From the NCBI GenBank assembly GCA_902768785.1, contig CACXMM010000012.1, forward strand, positions 1 to 64,000: 64,000 nucleotides of DNA. The letters are read 5' to 3'. A program made the translations under genes and the position numbers. The stretch's first letter is position 1. Each line of letters opens with the position of its first letter. Under the pieces are notes generated by a model, which saw only the letters and a program-made list of their open reading frames with translations, was not told the DNA's origin and made no database searches. This DNA comes from an uncultured Prevotellaceae bacterium (lineage in GTDB: Bacteria; Bacteroidota; Bacteroidia; Bacteroidales; Bacteroidaceae). Of the stretch, positions 47,361 through 56,647 are shown piece after piece.

Positions 47361-49811
47361 ATGAGAAAGATGTTTATCGCGCTGATGCTGCTGACAGGAC
47401 TGGCAGTGACGGCACAGACAGGAAATCGGAAGCTGTGGTATGATCATGCGGCTACCGACTGGTTAGAGGCGTTGCCCATCGGTAATTCCCACATGGGAGC
47501 CATGGTGTATGGTGGTGCCGACAGCGAACAGATCCAGTTGAACGAGGAGACGTTCTGGTCGGGATCCCCCCATCACAACAACAGCAGTGAGGCCCTTCAG
47601 CATCTTGCAGAGGTGCGCCAGCTGATTTTCGACGGAAAGGAAGAGGAGGCCCATAAGCTGTTGGACAAGTATTTCATCAAGGGTCCTCATGGCATGCGTT
47701 ACCTGACCTTGGGCAGTGTGTTCCTGAAATTCTGGAACCAGCGGAATGCTACCGGGTACTACCGTGACCTGGATTTGGAGACGGCCACAGCACATGTCAG
47801 CTATCAGGTGGGGGACACGAAGGTGCAGCGCACTGTAATGGCCTCTTTGGCAGATCCCGTCATCGTAGTACGTCTGGAAGCTGATGGTCAGCAACCCCTG
47901 TCTTTCTCAGTCACCCATGAGTGTCTTCTCAAGACACAGCGTGAGGTGAGCGGTCATTGTCTGAAGGCAGTGGTGAAGGGTGACGATCATGAGGGCATCC
48001 CAGGGAAGTTACAGGCTGAGTGCCGCATCCTCGTGGAGAGCGACGGTAAGATGGTTGATGGCACGGATGATATCGTGGTCAGCGGGGCGCATACTGCCAC
48101 CATCTATATCACTGCTGCCACGAATTTCGTAAACTATCATGATATCAGCGGGAATGCTGCTGCGAAAAACGAGCAGGCATTGGCCAGTATCAAGGGCAAA
48201 GACTATCAGGCACTTCTCGACCGTCATGTGAAGAAATATCGTGAGCAGTATGCAAGGGTGAGTTTGACGCTGCCTGTCACGGAACAGTCGAAACAGCCTA
48301 CAGACCGTCGTCTGGCTTCTTTCTCACGCGGTAGGGACATGGACTTGGTGGCTCTGATGTTCCAGTATGGCCGTTACTTACTGATCTCCAGTTCGCAACC
48401 GGGAGGACAGCCAGCAAATCTGCAAGGTGTCTGGAATGACAAACTGAATGCCCCGTGGGATTCGAAATATACCATCAATATCAATGCGGAGATGAACTAC
48501 TGGCCTGCCTTGGTGGGTAATCTCGCAGAAACGCAGCAGCCGCTCTTTGACATGATACACGATCTGAGCGTGACGGGTGCCGAGACAGCACGGGTAATGT
48601 ATGACTGCGGAGGATGGGTTGCTCATCACAACACCGACCTGTGGCGCATTGCGGGTCCTGTGGACGGCACTACCTGGGGGATGTTCCCCACGGGCGGTGC
48701 CTGGCTTACCACTCATCTATGGCAGCATTATCTGTTTACAGGCGACAAGAAGTTCCTTCAGGAGTATTTGCCCGTGATGAAGGGTGCCGCCGACTTCCTA
48801 ATGGACTACATGCAGGTGCATCCGAAATACGGTTGGCTCATGACGGTGCCTACCGTTTCACCAGAGCATGGACCGGTGGGGAAGCAGACCACTGTCACCG
48901 CAGGCTCCACTATGGACAATCAGATTGTGTTTGATGTGCTTTCACAGGTAAGACTTGCCATGACGGCTCTGGGTGTCAAGGACGCTGCCTATCAGAAGCG
49001 TTTGGATCAGGCTCTCGCTCAGCTGCCGCCGATGCAGATTGGCCGTTACGGTCAGTTGCAGGAATGGGTCATCGATGGCGATGATCCGAAGGATCAGCAC
49101 CGCCATATTTCTCATCTCTATGGTCTGTATCCTTCCAACCAGATCTCTCCCTATGCTCATCCTGATCTCTTCTCTGCTGCCGCCAACACCCTGAATCAGC
49201 GTGGCGACATGGCTACAGGCTGGAGCCTGGGATGGAAGATCAATTTCTGGGCACGTATGCTCGACGGCAATCATGCCTTTCGCATCATCTCTAATATGCT
49301 GCATCTGCTGCCCAACGACCAGATGGCACGCTATAACCCCGAAGGACGAACCTATCCAAATCTCTTCGATGCACATCCGCCGTTCCAGATAGACGGTAAC
49401 TTCGGATGTGCCGCAGGTATTGCCGAGATGCTCTTACAGAGTCATGACGGTGCCGTCCATCTGCTGCCAGCCCTTCCCGATGTATGGAAGCAGGGCGAGG
49501 TGAAAGGACTGCGGGCACGCGGTGGCTTTGAGGTGGATATGTCGTGGAAGGAAGGACAGCTGAGCAGTGCCACCATCCGCTCCACCATCGGCGGTGTGCT
49601 CCGTCTGCGGTCGTATGTGCCCCTGCAGGGTAAGGGACTGAAGGCCGCGAAAGGAAAAAGCCGCAATCCACTCTTGCAGACTGCGGCTGTGAAAGATCCT
49701 CTTCGCTCTTCTGAACTGACTTCTTTTGATCAGATTCCTGTGAAGAAGGTGTATGAGTATGATGTGAATACACGGGCAGGACAAACCCTTCAGGTCTCTC
49801 CCGTCAGATAA
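47361..49811 (+). CDS. GH95 alpha-L-fucosidase/alpha-L-galactosidase
   Basis: Exported inverting glycosidase of family GH95, 816 residues from the ATG at 47361, where the signal peptide begins ([16 protein letters not shown]). The N-terminal domain block [15 protein letters not shown] plus [16 protein letters not shown], and the (alpha/alpha)6 blocks [49 protein letters not shown] and SPEHGP are clear. The C-terminal [19 protein letters not shown] is also typical. Acts on alpha-1,2-fucose or L-galactose side chains, for instance of xyloglucan or host glycans; the substrate cannot be chosen here. Converges with GH97 after 9 bp. Confidence 0.93.
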   Translation: MRKMFIALMLLTGLAVTAQTGNRKLWYDHAATDWLEALPIGNSHMGAMVYGGADSEQIQLNEETFWSGSPHHNNSSEALQHLAEVRQLIFDGKEEEAHKLLDKYFIKGPHGMRYLTLGSVFLKFWNQRNATGYYRDLDLETATAHVSYQVGDTKVQRTVMASLADPVIVVRLEADGQQPLSFSVTHECLLKTQREVSGHCLKAVVKGDDHEGIPGKLQAECRILVESDGKMVDGTDDIVVSGAHTATIYITAATNFVNYHDISGNAAAKNEQALASIKGKDYQALLDRHVKKYREQYARVSLTLPVTEQSKQPTDRRLASFSRGRDMDLVALMFQYGRYLLISSSQPGGQPANLQGVWNDKLNAPWDSKYTININAEMNYWPALVGNLAETQQPLFDMIHDLSVTGAETARVMYDCGGWVAHHNTDLWRIAGPVDGTTWGMFPTGGAWLTTHLWQHYLFTGDKKFLQEYLPVMKGAADFLMDYMQVHPKYGWLMTVPTVSPEHGPVGKQTTVTAGSTMDNQIVFDVLSQVRLAMTALGVKDAAYQKRLDQALAQLPPMQIGRYGQLQEWVIDGDDPKDQHRHISHLYGLYPSNQISPYAHPDLFSAAANTLNQRGDMATGWSLGWKINFWARMLDGNHAFRIISNMLHLLPNDQMARYNPEGRTYPNLFDAHPPFQIDGNFGCAAGIAEMLLQSHDGAVHLLPALPDVWKQGEVKGLRARGGFEVDMSWKEGQLSSATIRSTIGGVLRLRSYVPLQGKGLKAAKGKSRNPLLQTAAVKDPLRSSELTSFDQIPVKKVYEYDVNTRAGQTLQVSPVR

Positions 49812-49820
49812 GCTCCCCTC

Positions 49821-51836
49821 TTATTCCTTAACGATCCTTGCCGTCCATCCTCCACCTGATGAGAGATGGGCGGCAAGTCGTACGTTGGCAGAAACCGTCT
49901 TCACGGTCTTCTGGTAGTCGCGCCCGTCTTTCAGCGCATTCACGCCATCGGAGAAGATGGTAGCCTGGTAGCTACCCTGGGGAAGAAATGACAGATCAAT
50001 CACAAGGTCACGGGGTGTCCAGTCGGTCATGGCACCTACATACCAGATGTCTCCTTTGCGACGTGCCACTACGGTGTATTCTCCAAATTGTCCGTCAAGG
50101 GCGATGGTCTCATCGAAAGTAGTAGGGACACTGGCGATGAAATCGGTACAAGACTGTTCTTTCTCGTATTCCGTAGGACTGTCTGCCAACATCTGCAGCG
50201 GAGCCTCGAAAAGAGTGTACATCGCCATCTGGTGCACGCGTGTGCCCTGACTCATCGGGTGGTCGTTGTTCCCGAAGAAATTATCCTTCATCGCATTGTT
50301 CATGGCTCCCGGTGTATAATCCATAGGACCGGCGAACATGCGCAGGTAGGGGGCGGTGACATCATAGCGGGGCTGGTTATGCAGCGGCCCGTTGCCTGCT
50401 CGGGGTTCCCACTTACTGTTCTCCAAACCTTTCACGCCCTCGAAGTTAACCACATTGGGATAGGCACGCTGGATACCGAACGGTTTCAGACCGTGGTAGT
50501 CCACAATCAGGTGATGACGGGCGGCACAGGCAGCGATGCGGTAGGCGGAGGCAATGACCTGCTGGTCGTCACGGTCGAAGAAATCCACCTTAAATCCCTT
50601 GATGCCTTTGTCGGCATAGTGCTGCATCACGGTTTCCGTAATTGCTTCCCCTCCTTCGGGGTTGTTACCGATGAGATTCCTCCAACTCGACCACAGGATG
50701 ATGCCCACACCTTTCTTTTTCCCGTAGGCGATGAGCTCATCGAGCTGGATGTCTGGACTGAGGTCTTCCATCAGACTCTCCTTGCCGCTCCATCCCTCGT
50801 CGATGATGATATACTCCAGTTTGTTCTTGGCGGCGAAGTCGATGTAATACCGATAGGTAGGGGTGTTCATACCACTCTGGAAACCAACACCTGTAATATT
50901 GGTGTTGTTCCACCAGTCCCAAGCCACCTTTCCTGGTTTAATCCAAGAGGTGTCCTTCAGACGACATGCTGGTGCCAATCGCTGTGCCATGTCACAGTTC
51001 AGGATATCTGCATCTTTTGTCGTAACGACGACAGCTCGCCAAGGTAGTGTGCGCTTTCCTCTCAGACGGGCAATGTAAGTGGAACGCTTTGTGGGAACGA
51101 GATTCAGTCGGTCGAAGCCACCAATCTCCTGAGAGAGAGGGTAGGGGGCGAAGTCGGCCAGCAGAGTGTTACCCTCACCTTTCACCACCATCATGCCCGG
51201 ATAGTCTTCCACACCGGCATCCATCACGATGGCTTTCTTTCCATCGGGGAGACAAATAGCCAGCGGGGTGATGGCCAGGGAATCATGGAACATCTGCGAA
51301 AGCTTCTGCTCATCATAATATGACTCGAAGGAATAGCAGTAACGTTCTCCACCACGGTTGTCGTTCACATAAGGCACAAAGGCGGGATAGTCGGCGGCAA
51401 AGCGGAACTCGGCCTTCTCGCTATTCACCTCGACAGCTTTCTTCCCCGTATAGACCAGTCGGTAGGCAGCACCGTCGTTATAGGCGCGGAACTCCACATC
51501 TATCTGACTGTAATGAATCGTTAGGGTGTTGTAGGTGTCGGTAACGCGGGCTTTCTTGTAGAACGGGGTAGCAAATGAGGTGTCTACCGCCTTGCGCTGC
51601 TGCTCCTTCCCCTTTCCGGTAAGAGCGGCCTTGCCTTGAATGACGATGTTGATGAGCGAGGGCTCCAATACGGTCGTCCCCTCATGACTGACAGTCCATG
51701 TCATTCCTTCCTTGCCGCTCACAGTGGTCACCTTCAATTTCCCGTCTGGGGAAGTTAATATGTTACTTGCCTGATTGCTTTTCCCTGATACCTGACAGCA
51801 CAGGAAGAGTAGCAGCATTCCTACAATTTTCTTCAT
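49821..51836 (-). CDS. GH97 alpha-glycosidase, probable retaining (alpha-galactosidase-like)
   Basis: Exported GH97 enzyme of 671 residues with a signal peptide (LLLFLCCQVSGKSNQ). The N-terminal beta-supersandwich (to about 270) has LTSPDGKLKVTTV and VEFRAYNDGAAYRLV. The (beta/alpha)8 barrel has WDWWNNTNITGVGF, YIIIDEGWSGKE and GFKVDFFDRDDQ, and a C-terminal domain begins near 560. An Asp in KVDFFDRDD is where retaining members have their nucleophile, whereas inverting SusB-type enzymes use glutamates elsewhere, so a retaining alpha-galactosidase-type activity is favoured (inference). Its stop lies 9 bp from that of GH95. Confidence 0.9.
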   Translation of the reverse strand: MKKIVGMLLLFLCCQVSGKSNQASNILTSPDGKLKVTTVSGKEGMTWTVSHEGTTVLEPSLINIVIQGKAALTGKGKEQQRKAVDTSFATPFYKKARVTDTYNTLTIHYSQIDVEFRAYNDGAAYRLVYTGKKAVEVNSEKAEFRFAADYPAFVPYVNDNRGGERYCYSFESYYDEQKLSQMFHDSLAITPLAICLPDGKKAIVMDAGVEDYPGMMVVKGEGNTLLADFAPYPLSQEIGGFDRLNLVPTKRSTYIARLRGKRTLPWRAVVVTTKDADILNCDMAQRLAPACRLKDTSWIKPGKVAWDWWNNTNITGVGFQSGMNTPTYRYYIDFAAKNKLEYIIIDEGWSGKESLMEDLSPDIQLDELIAYGKKKGVGIILWSSWRNLIGNNPEGGEAITETVMQHYADKGIKGFKVDFFDRDDQQVIASAYRIAACAARHHLIVDYHGLKPFGIQRAYPNVVNFEGVKGLENSKWEPRAGNGPLHNQPRYDVTAPYLRMFAGPMDYTPGAMNNAMKDNFFGNNDHPMSQGTRVHQMAMYTLFEAPLQMLADSPTEYEKEQSCTDFIASVPTTFDETIALDGQFGEYTVVARRKGDIWYVGAMTDWTPRDLVIDLSFLPQGSYQATIFSDGVNALKDGRDYQKTVKTVSANVRLAAHLSSGGGWTARIVKE

Positions 51837-51869
51837 TTGATGTTGTTCTTATTAATGGGTTATCCCGTC

Positions 51870-52418
51870 TTAGAAATTCACTTTCCTCTCGGGGGCTGCG
51901 AATGAGCAGAAACGGGCTGTAGCGTTGGTGATATAGAGCACAGCCATGTTATCATCGTCAGCCTTGTACATCGACTTCAGACCCTCATTCCGGTTCAGGA
52001 ACTCTTCTTTCACAGCCATCGTCTCGTCGTTCACCAAGGTGCCGGTCAGTCGCATCCACTCACTGCCCGACTTCTTCAGCGCACAGATCTCAAATTTTCC
52101 GTTTGCAGCCATCTGCTTGTACACATCCTTCACCTTACCTGTCATGATATACAGACGGTCGTTAATGATCTCGGATACGCCAAAGGCACGCACATGCGGC
52201 TGGTCGCCGTCAACGGTAGCAATGAAGAACGCGCCGCATTCTTTCAGATAAGCTTGTACTTCTTTCATGTTCTCTAATTTTGTTTCGGGGTTCACACTGT
52301 CAACAGCCTCTGTCTGAGTGGCTGCCTCTTTTTCGTTCTCTGTAGCCTGTGAGGGCTTGTTCTGTGTGCATGCTGCCATCATCAGGAGCATTGCAAAAGC
52401 AATAATAATTTTTCTCAT
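51870..52418 (-). CDS. Secreted lipoprotein with pyridoxamine-phosphate-oxidase-like fold
   Basis: A 182-residue product with a lipobox at Cys17 (LLMMAAC), a Glu/Thr-rich linker of about 40 residues and a PNPOx-like split-barrel domain (ECGAFFIATVDGDQPHVRAF, RLYIMTGKVKDVYKQMAANG, EWMRLTGTLVND). Proteins of this fold normally bind FMN or F420 in the cytoplasm, so an exported lipidated form is unusual. It follows GH97 by reading direction on the minus strand but has its own -7 box (52452-52459), and is 33 bp upstream of the GH97 gene, so the two are probably co-transcribed. Reaction unknown. Confidence 0.85.
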   Translation of the reverse strand: MRKIIIAFAMLLMMAACTQNKPSQATENEKEAATQTEAVDSVNPETKLENMKEVQAYLKECGAFFIATVDGDQPHVRAFGVSEIINDRLYIMTGKVKDVYKQMAANGKFEICALKKSGSEWMRLTGTLVNDETMAVKEEFLNRNEGLKSMYKADDDNMAVLYITNATARFCSFAAPERKVNF

Positions 52419-52451
52419 AGGTGTTGTTATTGATGATTAGTATGACGGGTG

Positions 52452-52459
52452 CAAAGATA
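52452..52459 (-). promoter_or_regulatory. -7 box of the PNPOx-like/GH97 unit
   Basis: Plus-strand CAAAGATA gives TATCTTTG on the minus strand, about 34 bp before the lipoprotein ATG. Confidence 0.6.
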
Positions 52460-52521
52460 TAAAATAAATCCGAAAATGTTACTTCCCACTGATAAATAAT
52501 TGGTTTTTCAGATTATATATG

Positions 52522-52529
52522 TACCTTTG
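52522..52529 (+). promoter_or_regulatory. -7 box almost touching the DUF3667 start codon
   Basis: TACCTTTG ends only 5 bp before the ATG at 52535. If used, the transcript would start at or next to the ATG and be essentially leaderless. A TTGG at about 52500 could serve as a -33 box. Confidence 0.5.
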
Positions 52530-52534
52530 CAACG

Positions 52535-53404
52535 ATGTTAGAACAACTGAAAGAGAAATACAAACGATTCAGGGAATGGCAACTACAGCCTCATCAGGTG
52601 GCTCCATTGGTGAATGAACCACATGAATGTGCTACCTGCGGTACCCACTACGAGGGCAATTACTGTCCTCGTTGTGGACAGTCTGCCAAAATCGGACGTT
52701 ATTCTTTCAAGAAAGCTTTCCTGCTCTTCTTGGATGTGTGGGGCTTAGGAAACCGAGGTATGTTCCGTACCATCAGAGATCTAATCTTGCGCCCTGGTTA
52801 TATGATTCGTGACTATCTCCAGGGTATGCAGATGGCCTACTTCCCTCCGTTCAAGATGTTCTTCCTGCTTGTAGCCCTCTCTTTGATCGTGGAGACTGGC
52901 TTGAACGTCAAAATGGAGAATCGCCTGGTATCCACTCAGGAACAGTTTGCACAAGGTGTGAACAATGCCTTTGCCGAAAAGAATAGCACGTCTGTCACTG
53001 TCGCGGAAGACAGCAGCGATTCTGTCCAGAACTTCATCTCCCATGAGGTAAATGATTGGATGATGAAGCACATTAGCATTGTAACCATCGTCTTCCTGCT
53101 GTTGTTTTCCGGTCCGCTGTACCTGTTCTTCCGTAAGAGTCCGGCCTATCCGAATATCAGATTCTCAGAGTTCTTTGTGGCCATGGTCTATTCGATGAAC
53201 ATGATCGATATCTTTTCCATCGTTACAAATTTCCTCTGTCTGAATGTTTTTCTCGATTTCTTTTTTCTCATCCTGATCGTCATTCCTATCAAACAGTTGT
53301 CAGGCTATAGCTACTGGCGCACCCTGCTGCATTTTATCCTGGCACTGATGCTAATCTTCTTGGTTGTCTTCCTTGCCATTTTCGTGGTAGCTGTGGTTAT
53401 ATAA
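52535..53404 (+). CDS. DUF3667 membrane protein with zinc ribbon
   Basis: Integral membrane protein of 289 residues. The N-terminal zinc ribbon has Cys32, Cys35, Cys44 and Cys47 (CATCGTHYEGNYCPRCG), the hallmark of DUF3667. A conserved GLGNRGMFRTIRDLILRPG follows near 70-88, and then about five hydrophobic helices (FKMFFLLVALSLIV, IVTIVFLLLFSGPLYLFF and three near the C-terminus). Function of the family is unknown. Monocistronic, with a terminator after it. The next in-frame Met is far downstream, past the zinc ribbon, so the ATG at 52535 is the likely start. Confidence 0.88.
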   Translation: MLEQLKEKYKRFREWQLQPHQVAPLVNEPHECATCGTHYEGNYCPRCGQSAKIGRYSFKKAFLLFLDVWGLGNRGMFRTIRDLILRPGYMIRDYLQGMQMAYFPPFKMFFLLVALSLIVETGLNVKMENRLVSTQEQFAQGVNNAFAEKNSTSVTVAEDSSDSVQNFISHEVNDWMMKHISIVTIVFLLLFSGPLYLFFRKSPAYPNIRFSEFFVAMVYSMNMIDIFSIVTNFLCLNVFLDFFFLILIVIPIKQLSGYSYWRTLLHFILALMLIFLVVFLAIFVVAVVI

Positions 53405-53449
53405 TAATAGTAGGGCTATTTCCTTCCTCAAAGATTGAGTGAAACAGTA

Positions 53450-53487
53450 ATCCCTCCCTGGCTACCGAAAAGCAGACAGGGAGGGAT
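53450..53487. terminator. Bidirectional terminator hairpin
   Basis: A perfect 11-bp inverted repeat ATCCCTCCCTG (53450-53460) / CAGGGAGGGAT (53477-53487) with a 16-nt loop lies between the convergent DUF3667 and GH32 genes. Confidence 0.8.
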
Positions 53488-53504
53488 AAACGATTACGGG
53501 ATGT

Positions 53505-55103
53505 TTATTGCTGACTAACTTTCACATCACTGACAGTGATGGAGCCACCGTAGTTGTTGATGCTCCAACAGTTCTTCTGGATGCCGTAGATACGCTGCGT
53601 GTAGGCGCAGACATCGTTGATGTACATGGTCAGAACCGAGTTGTCGGTATAGATGTCGATGTTGTACACATTGTCTGCCGGACGCTGGAAGTTATATCCG
53701 TCGGCGGCCTCGATGAAGCCCTTGCCTTCTTCACCCTCCTGTTCGAAGTTCACCTTGCGGCCATCTTCCCATTCAGGATTCACCACCATCGTGTAGTATT
53801 TCTTCGAGTCGGTGCCGCGAGCGAACGAGATACCGAACTTATCCCAGTTGTTAGAGGTCTTCACGGTGAATGAGATGTGGTTGGCTGTACTAAGTCGGTT
53901 GTAGAGCACATAAGCCCCATCACCGCTCAGCGTGCCGCCGTTGTAACCGTTCGACTGCATGACCGTAGCATTAACAGCGGTGTTGTATTTAGCTGCCATG
54001 GCAGGCACAGCACCCAGGGTAAGTGTACCGTCGGCATGCTGTATCAGCTTGTGACATACCAGAGCACCGCTCCAGTTTGGCTCATTGCCATCACCGGCAC
54101 CTACGTTGGTGTTCTTCTCATGGATGTCTGCACCCGAACGGAACGGGCACCAGCCCCATACGTAACGGTCGGTACCGTTAGAGGCAGTCTTGGCGGCATA
54201 GAGCGAACGGCTGTCGAGAATGCCCTCATGGCCGTCAGGAGCCCACTTGGGTCCGTCGTTCAGACAACTCTTCAGTTCTTCGTAGCTCGACGCCACCATG
54301 TACTTCACCTTACGGCTCCAGCTGGCGCGGTAACTCTCGCTGAATATGATGTACCAGTAGTTACCCATCTTGAAGATATCGGGGCACTCAAGCATACGGT
54401 CCCAAATCATGCGGATGCGTCCTACGTGCTCCCAGTTCTTCATATCTGATGACTTGAACTCAGCGAATACAGGGTCTCCTCCACCATTGGGATAAGTTGA
54501 GATGATCATATGATAGAGATTATCGTCGGCCACGAAGATCTGCGGATCGCGGAAATCGTTGCCAGAGTAGCCGTAGTCAGGACCATTGAGAGTCCACAGC
54601 TCGTCCTTCGTCCAGGTCTTGAAGTCGGTAGATGTAGCACGCATCACCACCTCTCGGTTCTTGCAGTTGCCATTATGACCGGTATAATAAATATAATACG
54701 TACCATCCTTCTCGTAGCAACTGCCAGTACCCAGAGCAGCATCCTGCTGATAGTCATTACTGCCGTAAGGCAGGATCTCACCCAGCGACTCATAGCTGGC
54801 ACCGTCCTTGGTGGAAACGGCCCAGATGGGGTGGAAGCGGAAAGGCATATTGTTGATGAACTCCTGCAGGTAGAGCACCTTGAAGTCACCAGCCTTCTGA
54901 TCGTAGAAAGGCATCGGGTCTCCCACACGTCCAACGGCAGGAGTGTAGTAGGTGCCGAATCCCTGATCATCTGTAGGAGCGAAGAATGTGGTCGTGCCAT
55001 TCCAGTCCTTTGCGGGATCGCCGCTGAACTCGTCGTCGCTGCATGCCGTCAGCGTTGAGGCTGACAACATGAGTGCGAATACTGAAAATATCATTGTCTT
55101 CAT
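53505..55103 (-). CDS. GH32 fructan hydrolase lipoprotein (levanase/inulinase type)
   Basis: Surface or periplasmic lipoprotein of 532 residues (lipobox Cys21, LTAC, followed by SDDE). GH32 catalytic residues are visible: nucleophile Asp62 in GDPMPFYD (the usual WMNDPN is changed), transition-state stabiliser Asp186 in FRDPQIF, and general acid Glu239 in LECPDIF. The C-terminal beta-sandwich runs from about 380. The acidic residues after the Cys suggest surface export, as for the endo-levanase BT1760, which holds the equivalent place in the B. thetaiotaomicron levan locus. Endo- or exo-action, and levan versus inulin, are undecided. Confidence 0.9.
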   Translation of the reverse strand: MKTMIFSVFALMLSASTLTACSDDEFSGDPAKDWNGTTTFFAPTDDQGFGTYYTPAVGRVGDPMPFYDQKAGDFKVLYLQEFINNMPFRFHPIWAVSTKDGASYESLGEILPYGSNDYQQDAALGTGSCYEKDGTYYIYYTGHNGNCKNREVVMRATSTDFKTWTKDELWTLNGPDYGYSGNDFRDPQIFVADDNLYHMIISTYPNGGGDPVFAEFKSSDMKNWEHVGRIRMIWDRMLECPDIFKMGNYWYIIFSESYRASWSRKVKYMVASSYEELKSCLNDGPKWAPDGHEGILDSRSLYAAKTASNGTDRYVWGWCPFRSGADIHEKNTNVGAGDGNEPNWSGALVCHKLIQHADGTLTLGAVPAMAAKYNTAVNATVMQSNGYNGGTLSGDGAYVLYNRLSTANHISFTVKTSNNWDKFGISFARGTDSKKYYTMVVNPEWEDGRKVNFEQEGEEGKGFIEAADGYNFQRPADNVYNIDIYTDNSVLTMYINDVCAYTQRIYGIQKNCWSINNYGGSITVSDVKVSQQ

Positions 55104-55171
55104 ATTACTTCAATTTTTACAATTCTTCAACTTTCAACTTTTCAATTCTTCAACTATTCATTTCTTCAACC
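55104..55171 (-). promoter_or_regulatory. Repetitive TTGAAG/TTGAAA leader before GH32
   Basis: The minus strand between the DUF4960 stop and the GH32 ATG is a run of degenerate copies of GTTGAAGAATTGAAA-like sequence. A shorter but similar run precedes the DUF4960 gene (56600-56640). No hairpin is formed. Possibly a translation-enhancing A/G-rich leader or a binding site for an RNA-binding protein. Confidence 0.4.
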
Positions 55172-56599
55172 TTACTTCGTGAGATAATCAAATGCGTTGA
55201 GCATGATCCGTCCCATATTGTCGTGGTAGTTCGATGCGTATGGAGTAGGAGAGTTCCAGTCGAAGAGTCCCGAACCGAAGCAGATGATACCGCCCTTGCC
55301 GTAGTTGCCGTTAGCGGCCTTCAACTCCCATACTACGATGGCGCCATCGCCACCATGAGCCAGTCCACGGTTGCCAGTGATGTTGTTGAAATCATCTACA
55401 CCTCCATAAGGATCCCAGAGGGCAAACTGCGATGTGGTGTTACAGATGGTGTATCCGTTGTCGAGCGTGTAAACGGCATCATCAGGAGCGCCAGGATAGG
55501 TCTTCAGGTTCTTCCACAGCGGGTGGTTGATGTCGTAGGCGAAGAAATGCCACGGATCATCACCCATCAAGTCGGAGCCTTCGCCGCCACCGCCACCCCA
55601 GCAGTTGTTGGGGAACACATCGATAGGCATGGCGCCCAAGGCATTGGCGTAGTTAATAGCCGAGCGACCCAGTACGAAGGCACCACCGTTCTTCCAGAAT
55701 TCCTTCATGACGGGCAGGGCAGCCATGGCACCTGTTGCTGCCTCGGCAAATCCGTTATAGTTGCCGTATGCCGGACTGTGACGGTGGAAGAAGATGAGCT
55801 TGCACTCCTCGAGAGAGATGCTGCCGCTGGCAATCATATCCCAGGAAGCATAGGCGCTACCCTCGATGTTGCCGGTGAACCATTTGGCTGCGGCCTTTTC
55901 CTCGTCATTCAACATTTCAATATTCTCTGCGTCACCCACGAAGATGGCAACCGGATTCGATATCAGCGTTACATATACCGTATAAATTGTGGTGGCGGTA
56001 TTGTCGTTCAGTGTGATCTGGAACGGCTCCGTGAAGTTACCCTTGGTGCCGCTGGCAGGACTGCAGGTAGCGTCCTCGCTGCATTGCACCTCGAAGGTGG
56101 CGTTGCTCAGATCGATACCGCTGTTGGCCATCACACTCACGTTGATCGTCTTGTCCTGCTGGTTGATGGCACCTTTCACACCTTCGAGTACGAAGAGTGA
56201 CATCAGTGCCTCGTCGTTGCGAACGCTGATCTGATAGTCCATGACCAGGTCACCGTTAGAGATGTGCAGTGTGCGGTCGCCGTCAAAGTTGATCTTGTCG
56301 CCCACCTTCATATTAGTCTGAGCACCGGCTGATACTGTCAGACTGGTGATCTCCATGGAGTTCTTCTGATTGAAGTTTACAGGCACCTTCACCTTCACCT
56401 GTCGTTTCTCGGTGTTGATGATGCCTTCGTATTGTCCGTTCAGCACGAACTTCTCAACGAGGCATGAGCCGCTCACGTCGATGCTGCCCGTATGGTCGTC
56501 GCTGCAGCCTACAGCTAAAGGTAGAAGGGTAAAAAGGAAAAGGGGCAAAACCGCTTTCACCAAGTTCCTCACCTTATTATATATAATATTTGTTTTCAT
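55172..56599 (-). CDS. DUF4960 surface lipoprotein, putative fructan-binding protein
   Basis: Lipoprotein of 475 residues (lipobox in LLPLAVGC, followed by SDDHTGS). Ig-like beta domains form the N-terminal half (residues about 35-215, with DYQISVRNDEALMSLFVLEG and a similar repeat ending TIYTVYVTLIS). The C-terminal half from about 220 is the DUF4960 domain, which includes FVGDAENIEMLNDEEKAAAK and GGAFVLGRSAINYANALG and resembles a glutamine-amidotransferase-like Rossmann fold. It lies between GH32 and SusD, where BT1761 encodes a levan-binding surface protein, so a glycan-capture role is inferred. Confidence 0.83.
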   Translation of the reverse strand: MKTNIIYNKVRNLVKAVLPLFLFTLLPLAVGCSDDHTGSIDVSGSCLVEKFVLNGQYEGIINTEKRQVKVKVPVNFNQKNSMEITSLTVSAGAQTNMKVGDKINFDGDRTLHISNGDLVMDYQISVRNDEALMSLFVLEGVKGAINQQDKTINVSVMANSGIDLSNATFEVQCSEDATCSPASGTKGNFTEPFQITLNDNTATTIYTVYVTLISNPVAIFVGDAENIEMLNDEEKAAAKWFTGNIEGSAYASWDMIASGSISLEECKLIFFHRHSPAYGNYNGFAEAATGAMAALPVMKEFWKNGGAFVLGRSAINYANALGAMPIDVFPNNCWGGGGGEGSDLMGDDPWHFFAYDINHPLWKNLKTYPGAPDDAVYTLDNGYTICNTTSQFALWDPYGGVDDFNNITGNRGLAHGGDGAIVVWELKAANGNYGKGGIICFGSGLFDWNSPTPYASNYHDNMGRIMLNAFDYLTK

Positions 56600-56647
56600 A
56601 ATCCTTCAATTTTACAATTATTCAATCCTTCAATTCTTCTCCTTTGT

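Noticed and set aside
55073-56200. 375-codon open frame opposite the DUF4960 gene
   Set aside because: Antisense to a lipoprotein with a proper signal and conserved order; the start lies in the repetitive leader.
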